DNA of 64,000 nucleotides, from positions 783,501-847,500 of the forward strand of contig NC_092572.1 of assembly GCF_037975245.1 (NCBI RefSeq), in the 5' to 3' direction. The notes below the pieces were generated by a model. That model was given only the letters and a program-made list of their open reading frames with translations, was not told the origin of the DNA and did not search any database. Position 1 is the first letter of the stretch. Every line of letters starts with the position of its first letter. Made by a program: the position numbers and the translations under genes. Shown here in pieces: positions 12,197 to 22,100 of the stretch. Source of the DNA: Apostichopus japonicus (taxonomy: Eukaryota; Echinodermata; Holothuroidea; Aspidochirotida; Stichopodidae).

Positions 12197-12772
12197 GTGA
12201 TTTCAGTAGTGAATATTTTTCGTAGCATTTCTGTAGCCATGAGTTTTCAGGAATTCGTAGAGTTAGGAAAGACACTGGGCTTCGAAGGAAAAGACCTTAA
12301 TGAATTTGCTGAAACAAAGTCAAATGGGGCAAGGGAAGAAAGAGTACTTGAGAGAGAGCATGCTAGGGAATTAAAAGAATTAGAGCTGAGAATTGCTGAA
12401 GAAAATGCTACGCAACATTCTGTCAGTTCAAGTTCTGTTCAGGAATTCTATCGCAAACGACCGGATTTGCCGGCGTTTGATGAAAAGTGTGACGACATAG
12501 ACTCGTATCTAAAACGATTCGAGAGATTTATGACATCTCTCGAAATTCCTAAAACGCAATGGGCAGTTTTGCTTAGCTCTGTCCTCACAGGGAAAGCGTT
12601 GTCAGTATATTCTCGCTTACCAGACGAGCATGTTAAGGATTACGACAGATTAAAGTCATCATTGCTCAGAAAGTATGATTTGAACGGAGAGGGTTTTCGT
12701 AGGAAATTCAGGTATTCTAGACCGGAAGGTGGTGAGACCTACCTTCAGTTTGTGGAGAGAATGAAAGCCTAG
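12197..12772 (+). pseudogene. Gag capsid N-terminal frame, interrupted
   Basis: 191 codons, probably starting at the ATG at 12,239 (MSFQEFVELG). A charged coiled-coil-like segment (REERVLEREHAREL) is followed by a capsid-like region (PDLPAFDEKCDD, SVLTGKALSVYSRL). The frame ends at TAG (12770-12772), and the capsid reading continues in another frame from about 12,778. The cut falls inside the capsid, upstream of the zinc knuckle, so a mutation is likelier than programmed recoding. Confidence 0.75.
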
Positions 12773-12777
12773 GGTTT

Positions 12778-15700
12778 TTGACTAGGTGGGTGGAGTTAAC
12801 TAATACCACTAAGTCTTACGAAGGGTTGTGTGGCTTGATGCTAAAGGAACAGCTTTTCAATGGGTTCAATAGAGATCTAGGTGTGTTTGTAAAAGAGAGA
12901 CAGCCAAAAAGCCTAGAGGACGTAGCAAAATTGGCCGATCAGTACATTGAAGCTCATGGGAAGAATTGGGGTAAAAAGGTTGACAAAAGGCCTGCCGCGG
13001 TAAATGCGAAGAGTTCGCAAGCCGAACAAAATGATCAGTCTAAAGATTGGGCTAAGAGTAAATGGTGTTATACTTGTAATGAATACGGTCACGTGTCCCG
13101 CGACTGTAGAGCGCAAAGGAATAATCCGCCAAGGGGTCGTGGTAATTTTGAGAGGGCGGCCGGTTGCGAAAATCCTAATGCGCAGGACAAGAAAAACTCT
13201 AAGAAGCGCGATGAAAGCGCGGGCGCATGCCAAGCTCATAGAGGTCATGAACCAATGGGGGCACAAAATTTGCCAGTTATAAGCGCGGTTTGTGTAAATG
13301 AAAATATGCCAGTAATGGAGGGGTTATTGGAAGGTCATAGGACGATGGTGCTCAGGGACACCGGCTGTAGCACGGTGGTCGTTAGAAGAAAGTTTGTGGA
13401 TGAAAGTAAATTTACGGGCGAAAATAGGCGTTGTGTATTGCTCGATGGTACGATTCGCGATGTGCCAGTCGCTAGAGTGTTGTTGGACTCTCCTTTTTAT
13501 GTTGGGGAGGCGGAGGCTCTTGTCATGAACAGCCCAATTTACGATGTAATCTTAGGTAATATAGAGGGCGTAAGAGGGTCCATTGACCCCAACCCAAAAT
13601 GGCAGCCTTCTTCGAGGCTACAAACTGAAGAGTCGCTGTCAGAATCCATTAGTGGTGCAGTTCAAACTAGAGGTCAAAAGGCAAAAGGGGAAAGACCTTT
13701 ATCGCCACTTAAGACTTCGGGGAAGTTTTTTGAAAATGGTTTGACAAGGGAGGATCTTTCAAAAGAACAACGGGAAGAGGCGGAATTTCTCAAATTTTTC
13801 AGTGATGCTAAAGAGGCCAAAGTCAGATTAACAAGAGGTGGTAATGAAACTTCTTTCGAAGTGAAAAATGCTGTCCTGTTTCGTAGATTTACCTCACCAC
13901 GAGTTGAGAATGGAAAATTGTTCAAACAAATTGTAGTTCCAAAACGGTATCGACAGAATGTACTTAGTATTGCACATGATTCGCCGCTTTCAGGGCACTT
14001 GGGTGCAAAGAAAACTCAAGATCGTGTTGCAAGCAATTTTTACTGGCCTGGTATTCAAGGCGACGTCAAACGCTTTTGCGCGTCTTGTGACATTTGTCAG
14101 AAAACCGTATCAAAGGGGCGTGTAGGTAAAGCTCCATTAGGGAGAATGCCGTTAATTGACACACCATTTCAACAAGTAGCAATAGATTTAGTGGGGCCAA
14201 TCGCTCCAATTACCGACAGAGGTAACCGCTATATCCTAACTTTGGTAGATTATGCTATTAGGTTTCCAGAGGCAATAGCCTTATCAGGGATATCTACAGA
14301 ATGTGTTGCCGAGGCCTTGTTAGAGATATTCTCTAGGATTGGAATTCCCGCAGAAATACTCACGGATATGGGAACGCAATTCACTAGTGAATTAATGAAA
14401 GAGATAAGTCGCCTTCTTCAGATCAAACAGTTAACCACAACACCGTATCACCCCATGTGTAACGGGTTAGTGGAGCGCTTCAATGGGACTCTGAAAAGAA
14501 TGCTGAAAAGAATGTGTGCTGAACGTCCCAAGGATTGGGATCGGTTTTTGCCAGCGTTACTCTTTGCTTACAGGGAGGTCCCACAGGAGTCGCTAGCCTT
14601 TTCTCCCTTTGAATTACTCTATGGTAGGACCGTGAGAGGTCCCATGACCATTTTAAGGGAATTGTGGTCGGGCGAGGTGGATGAAGAGGAAGTAAAGACT
14701 ACTTATCAGTATATCCTAGACCTTAGGGAGAGGTTAGATGAAACGTGCAAATTAGCAAGGGATGAATTAGCAAAATCGTCCGCTAGATACAAGAAGTATT
14801 ACGACTCGAAAACTAAAGATAGGAGATTTAAGGCTGGGGACAAGGTTTTGATTCTGCTCCCCACGGATTCAAACAAGTTGACCATGCAGTGGCGTGGTCC
14901 ATACAGTGTATTGGCTAAGATATGCGTGAATGATTATAGAATTGACGTACAGGGTAAGGTCAAGACCTTTCATGCTAATCTTTTGAAAAAGTATGTTTCA
15001 AGAGACACAGTAGGTTTGAGTGTCGTAGCTGAGGAGGAAAAGGAGTTGCAAATATTAGGAATTGATAATCCTCCGCTCGAGTCGACCGAGGGTTGTACTG
15101 ATGCAAACATATGTGATCGTTTAGATAAGGGTGAGCAAAAACAGCTCAAAACAGTGTTGTCTAATTTTGAAGATGTACTTATTGGTTTGCCTGGTAGCAC
15201 TAATCTAATCGAGCATACCATACCAGTCACAACGGATGATCCGATTAGAAGTAAGCCATATCCGTTAGCTCATAGTATGCGTAAAGTTGTAACTGAAGAG
15301 GTTCAGACTATGCTGAAAATGGGTATTGTGGAGCGGTCAAGCTCGCCTTACGCTTCTCCCATAGTTTTGGTTAGAAAGAGGGACGGGACGAACAGGTTTT
15401 GTGTAGACTTTCGTAAATTAAATAAAGTCACCATGTATGATCCAGAACCAATTCCCAAGCAGGAGGAACTAATGGTCAAAATAAGCAAAGGGAGGTTCTT
15501 TTCTAAGCTAGATTTGACAAAGGGATACTGGCAAATCCCAGTGGCTAAAACCGACAGACCTAAAACGGCGTTTGTTACCCATGACGGCCTCTATCAATTT
15601 AAGGTGATGCCATTCGGCATCATCAACGCTTCTGCGGTGTTTACACGCATGATGCGCAGGTTGCTTGAGGGGATACCCAACGTAGTCAATTACATTGACG

Positions 15701-16497
15701 ACGTTCTGATCTATACAGAAAATTGGGGAGATCACCTAAGTGCAGTTGAAGGGGTGCTTGATCGTATCAGACGAGCAGGGCTGACGGTGCGTCCCACGAA
15801 ATGTTTCTTTGGGTATGCTTCGTTGGATTTTTTGGGTCATTTGGTTGGAGAGGGAGTTCTCAAACCCCAACCGGATAAAGTTGAAAAGGTCATGAATACG
15901 TCCACCCCGCGAACAAAGAAAGATGTTCGTTCTTTCATGGGACTGGTCGGATATTACCGTCGTTTTATTTCAAATTTTGCTGCCATTTCTGCCCCTCTCA
16001 CAGATTTAACTAAGGGGTCTAAGTCAAATAAGGTAGAGTGGGGTGAAGCGCAAGAAATCGCCTTCAAAACTTTGAAAAGCAGGTTAGCATCTGCCCCTAT
16101 TCTCAAGTTACCAGACTTAAGTAAGTGTTTCATTTTGTGCACAGATGCATCAGATATAGGCATAGGTGCTATTTTAATGCAAGAAGAAAGTGGGGAAAGA
16201 TTTCCTATTTGTTATGCTAGTAGAAAGTTACAGCCAAGGGAAGTAAAGTATTCTACAATTGAAAAAGAGTGTTTGGCTCTTGTGTGGGCCGTGGAAAAGT
16301 TTCACGTGTATTTGTATGGGGTAGAGTTTTTGTTGGAAACTGATCACCAGCCTCTTACGTACATGACGTGTACTAAGATTAAGAACAACAGAGTCCTACG
16401 ATGGGCTTTGTCTTTGCAGCCCTACAGCTTTGTGATCAAGGCTGTCAAAGGCTCGGAAAATCATGGTGCTGATTTTCTAAGTCGATGTCCAGAATAG
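12778..16497 (+). CDS. pol: Gag C-terminus and Pol polyprotein (PR-INT-RT-RH)
   Basis: A 1,239-codon open frame; the first codon is not a true start, it is where the frame opens after the Gag break. Approximate order: capsid remainder 1-65; CCHC zinc knuckle 97-110; protease DTG at 194-196; integrase HHCC (H400, H407, C437, C440) and catalytic D470, D530, E566; GPY-type module near WRGPY at 705; RT with YIDD at 972-975; RNase H from TDAS at 1122. The integrase second Asp is in TDMGTQF, where Gln is usual at the third place. No chromodomain and no envelope frame follow. Pol has no internal stop. Confidence 0.92.
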   Translation: MTRWVELTNTTKSYEGLCGLMLKEQLFNGFNRDLGVFVKERQPKSLEDVAKLADQYIEAHGKNWGKKVDKRPAAVNAKSSQAEQNDQSKDWAKSKWCYTCNEYGHVSRDCRAQRNNPPRGRGNFERAAGCENPNAQDKKNSKKRDESAGACQAHRGHEPMGAQNLPVISAVCVNENMPVMEGLLEGHRTMVLRDTGCSTVVVRRKFVDESKFTGENRRCVLLDGTIRDVPVARVLLDSPFYVGEAEALVMNSPIYDVILGNIEGVRGSIDPNPKWQPSSRLQTEESLSESISGAVQTRGQKAKGERPLSPLKTSGKFFENGLTREDLSKEQREEAEFLKFFSDAKEAKVRLTRGGNETSFEVKNAVLFRRFTSPRVENGKLFKQIVVPKRYRQNVLSIAHDSPLSGHLGAKKTQDRVASNFYWPGIQGDVKRFCASCDICQKTVSKGRVGKAPLGRMPLIDTPFQQVAIDLVGPIAPITDRGNRYILTLVDYAIRFPEAIALSGISTECVAEALLEIFSRIGIPAEILTDMGTQFTSELMKEISRLLQIKQLTTTPYHPMCNGLVERFNGTLKRMLKRMCAERPKDWDRFLPALLFAYREVPQESLAFSPFELLYGRTVRGPMTILRELWSGEVDEEEVKTTYQYILDLRERLDETCKLARDELAKSSARYKKYYDSKTKDRRFKAGDKVLILLPTDSNKLTMQWRGPYSVLAKICVNDYRIDVQGKVKTFHANLLKKYVSRDTVGLSVVAEEEKELQILGIDNPPLESTEGCTDANICDRLDKGEQKQLKTVLSNFEDVLIGLPGSTNLIEHTIPVTTDDPIRSKPYPLAHSMRKVVTEEVQTMLKMGIVERSSSPYASPIVLVRKRDGTNRFCVDFRKLNKVTMYDPEPIPKQEELMVKISKGRFFSKLDLTKGYWQIPVAKTDRPKTAFVTHDGLYQFKVMPFGIINASAVFTRMMRRLLEGIPNVVNYIDDVLIYTENWGDHLSAVEGVLDRIRRAGLTVRPTKCFFGYASLDFLGHLVGEGVLKPQPDKVEKVMNTSTPRTKKDVRSFMGLVGYYRRFISNFAAISAPLTDLTKGSKSNKVEWGEAQEIAFKTLKSRLASAPILKLPDLSKCFILCTDASDIGIGAILMQEESGERFPICYASRKLQPREVKYSTIEKECLALVWAVEKFHVYLYGVEFLLETDHQPLTYMTCTKIKNNRVLRWALSLQPYSFVIKAVKGSENHGADFLSRCPE

Positions 16498-16539
16498 TAT
16501 TCTTAAAAGTTAGTACATGATAGTAAACTATCATGTTTT

Positions 16540-16551
16540 AGGAGGGGGTGG
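16540..16551 (+). other. Polypurine tract
   Basis: AGGAGGGGGTGG lies immediately before the 3' LTR, the standard place for plus-strand priming. Confidence 0.75.
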
Positions 16552-18183
16552 TGTCACGCCTGCATTGTATTTTAGCATTCCTTGTGGGTGGAAATTTCCA
16601 CAGGGTAGCCTAGGCCTTTGCAAATGTTCATTTCTTCTTTCAAGTAATGTATGCAAATTCCAGGAGGTGAACAATGGGGAGACGGGTTCTTCTCGGGTAA
16701 TGTTTGTAGATCCGAGCAAGTGCATAAATGGGAAACGGGTCCATCGGAATTCGTAGATTGTGCTTTGGCGGGTAAGGGCAGGGGTCAACTTAAGGTCGCT
16801 ATATAAGGATTGGGGTGTGGTTGGATGAGGCATTCTGTGTGAGTCTCACCACCGTCCGGTCTTCGCCGTCTTATTCCTCGGCTTCTGTGTGTTAGCCGTT
16901 ATCCAGGCTTCTTTGTATGAGCCTAGGCTTCTTTGTATGAGCCTAAAGACTGGGAACGTTGATATTTTGTGGCGTTGCGTTTTAGCCTAAGCCATATCAG
17001 CGTATCCTGAGGATTACTGTGTGTATCCGTTCTTGTCTTATTCGACGAAATCATTTTGGACACATTTCTGTGTATATGTACACCGCAAAGGGCCGTTTTA
17101 CTGTGTGTTACGTCCCTGGCCGTTTGACCAAGTTAATCCGGGATTTACTAATAGGACGATCCCGTAAGTTGATTTTTTGTCCGTATTACGCATTTAAGCG
17201 GTATCTGTATTTTTGATCGCACAGTAGGGTTTGTGGAGAAATTAATGTATTGTATTTGAAGGAGTCCTCGATCTATGGCTCGCAATTCAGTCAGTTTGTT
17301 AAAATATTTATCCATGCTTAGGCATACGAATTTGTAATTGTTTAGGGTCAAATGCGTTTAAAGCATTTAAGGTATTTTTAGGTCGTATAAGTGTGTGCGA
17401 ATTATAAGTTCGCCTTAGTGCCTTTGGTTGGGTTGATTGATTGTGGAAATTATCATATGTAGTGGAACGGGTAGTTATCGCCAATTTGAGGGCGTTCTAA
17501 CCATGCTCTGTTTCCAAACATCGGGCTGCCGCCATTTTGTTATTGTGATATCTAGTATCGAGTAGCTATTATGTGTTTCATGGTAAGGGTTGACCTGGAG
17601 GTTCTTGGTATTATTTGGTAATTAGTGACACCATATTGGTTGTGTGTTGCTTGCTGACTTTACGTCAGATAGGGGCTTTTGACGTCATAGTTTGACAATA
17701 TTCGTTGGTATAGATATAAGTATAGCCATGTGTTTGCCATTTGGCGCATGCCTGAGAGTAGTTTTGTTGTGTTTTTGTCAAATAGGGTTGCAGTGTTGGG
17801 GCCCGATGGCTACGCTGGTGTGAGGGGCTCGCCATACCGTCTGGAGCTTCCTGCAGGGTACCAGCCGGAAGAAATCTAAGCGATAGAGAAGAAATCTAAG
17901 CGATAGGGAAAAATTAAGCGATAGGGCAAATCCTTAGTAGAGCTGTTTGGAAGGGTTGGTCGGGTTAGCGAATGCTAACCGACGTGTGTATTTTTGTGTT
18001 GGGTATTTATATGTTTCTTTTGTCGAGACCAAAAAGTCATTGGTCGTGTTGTAAATAAATTATATGTATCATTTCGCAAAATTCTTGGTGGTCTGTCATT
18101 TATTTATGTCATTCGTCTCGGGTGTCGAACGCTAAGCAGATTGAGACGTGTCCAGGTGGGGGATTACTCCTTTACTTGTGACA
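16552..18183 (+). repeat. 3' LTR
   Basis: 1,632 bp and almost identical to the 5' LTR. It follows a purine-rich AGGAGGGGGTGG tract. It ends GTGACA, followed by the GTCAT target duplication. Confidence 0.92.
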
Positions 18184-18188
18184 GTCAT
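18184..18188 (+). repeat. Target-site duplication GTCAT (right)
   Basis: Matches 10346-10350. Confidence 0.9.
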
Positions 18189-19086
18189 ATTTGTACTTCA
18201 TTTGCATCACGTCTTCAGCCTTGTGCGCAAAGAAAGTACTCTTTTTGTATTGACCAGTGATGAAGTTGAACATCACAACAATTTATATTATATAAACCAG
18301 TTAATGGTTGGGATTGCGCTTTGAATATACGACCTTCTTATTTATAAAAAAAATATCACTCATTCATCATGCATTGACAAAATACGATTTTGAGACCTCC
18401 GATGAGCACGTCATGTCTTTGACTACTAGTCAGATCGCTCCTATTCTCATTTTCTATTGACTTGAGCTGAATCGAGTCGAAAATTACATAATTATTAGAC
18501 TCGAGTCGCAAACTAAAGTAGACTGGAGTCTCCATTTAAAAGTAGTAAGATCTTCTAATCAATCTTACTCAACTTCAAGTGACATTAGGGGGTGAAGGCA
18601 GCAGTATTACGCATTTACTAATAAAACGTACGTCAACCATTGTGACTATGAACATGAAGATATCATAGGTACCTTTGTTGCTCATTTGTGTGAGCGCTAA
18701 CATATTTTATCTTGAAAAGAAGTTCTTTTGATTTAAAGTCAGTTTGTATTATTGTTTCTAATACTGTATAAACTGCAAATGGAAGATAGTGTACTGCAGG
18801 CTATAGACAAGATATTTATTTACCACTAAGAAGTGATTGATTGCAATTTATCTTCTGTACGCGAATTATCCAGTTACAGTAATAGCTTGGACAGAATTTT
18901 CGTTTATGTGAACTGGCAAATACTTGACATTTGAGCTGACCAAAGTTGAGTTTCTTTAAGACTCCAATGCTTCAATGATCCAAATACTGCAAATATGCCG
19001 CAATATAAACTGGTGCGATTACAATTTTATTTTTATTATTTTAAACACCAATTGTCTATTTTTTGGTCTACCATAGAGATATAAAA
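18189..19086. other. 5' flank of rightward Ig gene
   Basis: No exon recognised. With 9,549-10,345 it would form a shared interval of about 1.7 kb between divergent genes before the Gypsy insertion. Confidence 0.4.
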
Positions 19087-19153
19087 ATGGAGAGTCTGAA
19101 TGCAACCTACAGAACGTGGTTCCTCCTGCTCATTGTATTTCATACTTTCATAG
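19087..19153 (+). CDS. Rightward Ig receptor: signal-peptide exon
   Basis: 67 nt: ATG, 22 codons and one base (phase 1), GTAATT donor. MESLNATYRT is followed by a hydrophobic core. Same phase and layout as the first exon of the leftward gene. Confidence 0.65.
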
Positions 19154-22100
19154 GTAATTATAACTTCCGATGTACTCGATGATATCAAGGATGGCGTTTG
19201 TAAATAATTCACTGACAGGGAAAAGGAAGCTAAAGTAAGTCAGTGCCATGAATACATCAATTATTGTTGTTCATATGATGCAGAGGTGTTCTGATAAACA
19301 TTAACAATCTGAAAATTTGGCATTAGCTGAAATTAAATTTCGAAATAATTGCTCATCGTCTTTATATGTGGAATGATATGTTGCTCCTTCACAATGGTAA
19401 GCAGAGTGATATAAGTAGCTTTGCCACTTGGTGTTCATCCGAGCAAACACAAAAAGTTATCCTAACATTTTTAAAAAAGCCTCTAAAATATGTTTGTATA
19501 ACGTTAAATGTGGTGTTATAAACACGTCGGCATAACGTTTTTATGAGATATTAATGTTATATTAATGTTTTAACGAAAACATGTTTTGAAATAATAGCCT
19601 GAAAACGTTTTCGTGACATATTTATTATACCACAAATAACGTTATCAAAACAAAGGACGAAACGTTTTAGTAACGTTTTAAAAACGTTTTTAAAACGTGC
19701 TGGGATACCAATGCAACCCGACAGTACCAATGCATAAAATATTACGCTATTTAAAATGCTTTTTCTGATGAAAAAAAAACGTTAGAATGTTCCCATTCTA
19801 GTTTTAAGACTTGGCAATGTTTTCATCAAATAACCTTAATTTGTTGTACGTAGAAATTGAATGCATTTAAGCGATTATATAACGTTTGTCCACAGGTGTG
19901 AAAATGACTTTTCAATCAACTTACCAAATCGAGAAGGGCCAGAATGAAACGATTGGGTGCAGTTCAACTGAAGTGCCAACAAAGGTGTATTGGTATAACG
20001 AATCTCCATCCAGTTCAAAACCGATCCTTGTTTTAGCTGATGACCAAAAATCGGGCACAATGTATGACGACATTCGATTTGATATCAATTTAGATGGCGA
20101 AATGTTTATTTCGAACGCGCAATTTGAAGATGAAGGAAAATACACCGTTGTTACTTATTTTTCGCCAGAAAATTTTCACGAAGAACAAATCACCAGACAA
20201 ATAACAGGTAACTGTACTGTCGCAGTATAAATGGAGTTTTTAATTCTTGACAACATATGTATTATAACTCTTAAAGTCCGTTAGTCTTTTAAAGCATCCG
20301 GTAATCATTACTAGTATTAGTCAATAAAGTTATAGCTATTGGTTTATCGTAGCATTATATGGAATATAAATTTTAATGAAACTGGTTTATTGAATAATAG
20401 AAAGACTTCTTCCCTTCTCCCTTCTCTTTAAACATTATTTCATTCAGATTTCAAACTGATACACATCTCATTTGTTTCCATTTCCTTCATTGTGGGCTGA
20501 TGAATAGCTATGGATAATCGCAACATTCCAGTTCATCTATCATGACTGTTGCGTCATAATGTACTATATACAATTGAAAAAAAAATGATGTATTTACTGC
20601 AAGCCAGACTTTATGTTTATGTTAACCTCCTGTTACATATTTTAATCAAATGGATACTTATTACGAATATATTGAATATTTGATTACATTTTTCAGTTCA
20701 TCCGCAGCAGGAATGCCCAAAGATCAGTGGTTGTAGCTCATGTTCAACTTGCGGCCTACGAGTAAACCAAACTGGTGAGCTAATATGTAAAGTTAACGGA
20801 TCCCGTCCTCAAATATCTCTACAATGGGAGATAAGTAATATTTACAGTCTCCAATTCACAACAAAAGAACCCATTTCACAGGATATTAGTGGTACATGGG
20901 ACACATACATATCTGCCGAATACACAGTGTCGGCGTGTGGTGGGTTTGCAGAGATCAGATGCCTGTCCCAAGGAGATGTAAATCTTATGCAGCGTTCTGA
21001 TAGTAATATTGAGATAAAAGCTGGTGAGTTTGTCTTGATCATCAATTGACTGTTAAAATGGTTTTAAATAATCTTGAATACATAAGGCATTCTTAGTGTG
21101 TCGTTAACCAAGTAGTGGTGTAAAATGTTAAGCTAAAAAACAGAAAATTTGCTTTATACTTAACATTTTGTGAATTAGATTTAATAGATGAATATGAAAC
21201 TTCCGTAGTCGAAATAGTAAAATGAGACATCTTGAAAGTTAAGTTTGGTTTAAAGGTTTTTTTTTAATTATATACCATTCATAAAATTTAGTTAAATACA
21301 AATACCCAAAAGAAACTACTCTGCACGCTGTTGAATACGGCTCCCCTTTGGTTTGCTGTAATTCGTTTCGCTGCTATGATCATTCACAACGTGTACAAAC
21401 AGCTATTGATACACGAACATTTCAAGCCAATGTATACTCTTTAAATCCATGTCCTTCGGATAACGTTGTTGCTGATTACTCTTCAACCGTACTTCCATCG
21501 GCTTCGGTAACATCTCGTCCCTTTCCAATCCTTCCGTTATCTACGCTGGTCATAATCGTTGGCATTATCGTAATCGTCATCGTTTCTATGATGCTAGTGT
21601 GTTTTTGTTTATGGAAGAGACATCACAGAGAGAAATATAGTAAGATTTTCGATTTTTTTTATTCAATCAATTTATTAATATTAAATATCAATGTCTTCAG
21701 CCTTAATATTCCCGTGGATGGGATAAATTGTGTACCAAATTTCAGAAGTGTGTATCATACATATATTGATACACATAGACCTTTGTATTTTATTTATGGT
21801 AACAAGAAAATATTTACTATTTTTGATGTTAATTTGAAACCTCAGTTGAGCTTCCTAATAAAAAATACCGCGGTATGAATGAGAACAGAATCAAAAAATG
21901 TATTGCTCATGTGTTTTTCAGTATAGATTGGATGTGTGGTGTAAAATAAGAACAAATTTACTATTTTTGTAACTATATAATGATAACCCGACATTACACA
22001 GTTAGATTAAATGCATCCATTAGTTAACTTTTTTCTCTAATTTGATTTTATCTCTGATTAAATCGTCAGTTGTTAATTCATTGAAGTCACACTATCAGAC

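Larger units (their letters stand above)
10351..18183 (+). mobile_element. Gypsy-type LTR retrotransposon, integrase-before-RT order
   Basis: A complete element of 7.8 kb: LTR, possible PBS (TGG at 11,989), gag-like frame, pol, polypurine tract (16540-16551), LTR. Both LTRs begin TGTCAC and end GTGACA, with a 5-bp GTCAT target duplication. Pol order is protease, integrase, RT, RNase H. Ty3/Gypsy elements normally have integrase last; the reversed order is known from the Gmr1-like group of deuterostome Gypsy elements. LTRs appear to differ at two places only, so insertion is recent. The Gag frame is broken, so this copy is probably not autonomous. It sits between two divergent Ig receptor genes. 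Confidence 0.92.

Noticed and set aside
12197-12778. Programmed stop read-through or frameshift between gag and pol
   Set aside because: The break lies within the capsid, before the zinc knuckle and protease, where no such signal is expected; mutation or sequence error is simpler.
12913-13266. Minus-strand frames opposite the Gypsy pol gene
   Set aside because: They are shadows of the pol frame with no domain signal.
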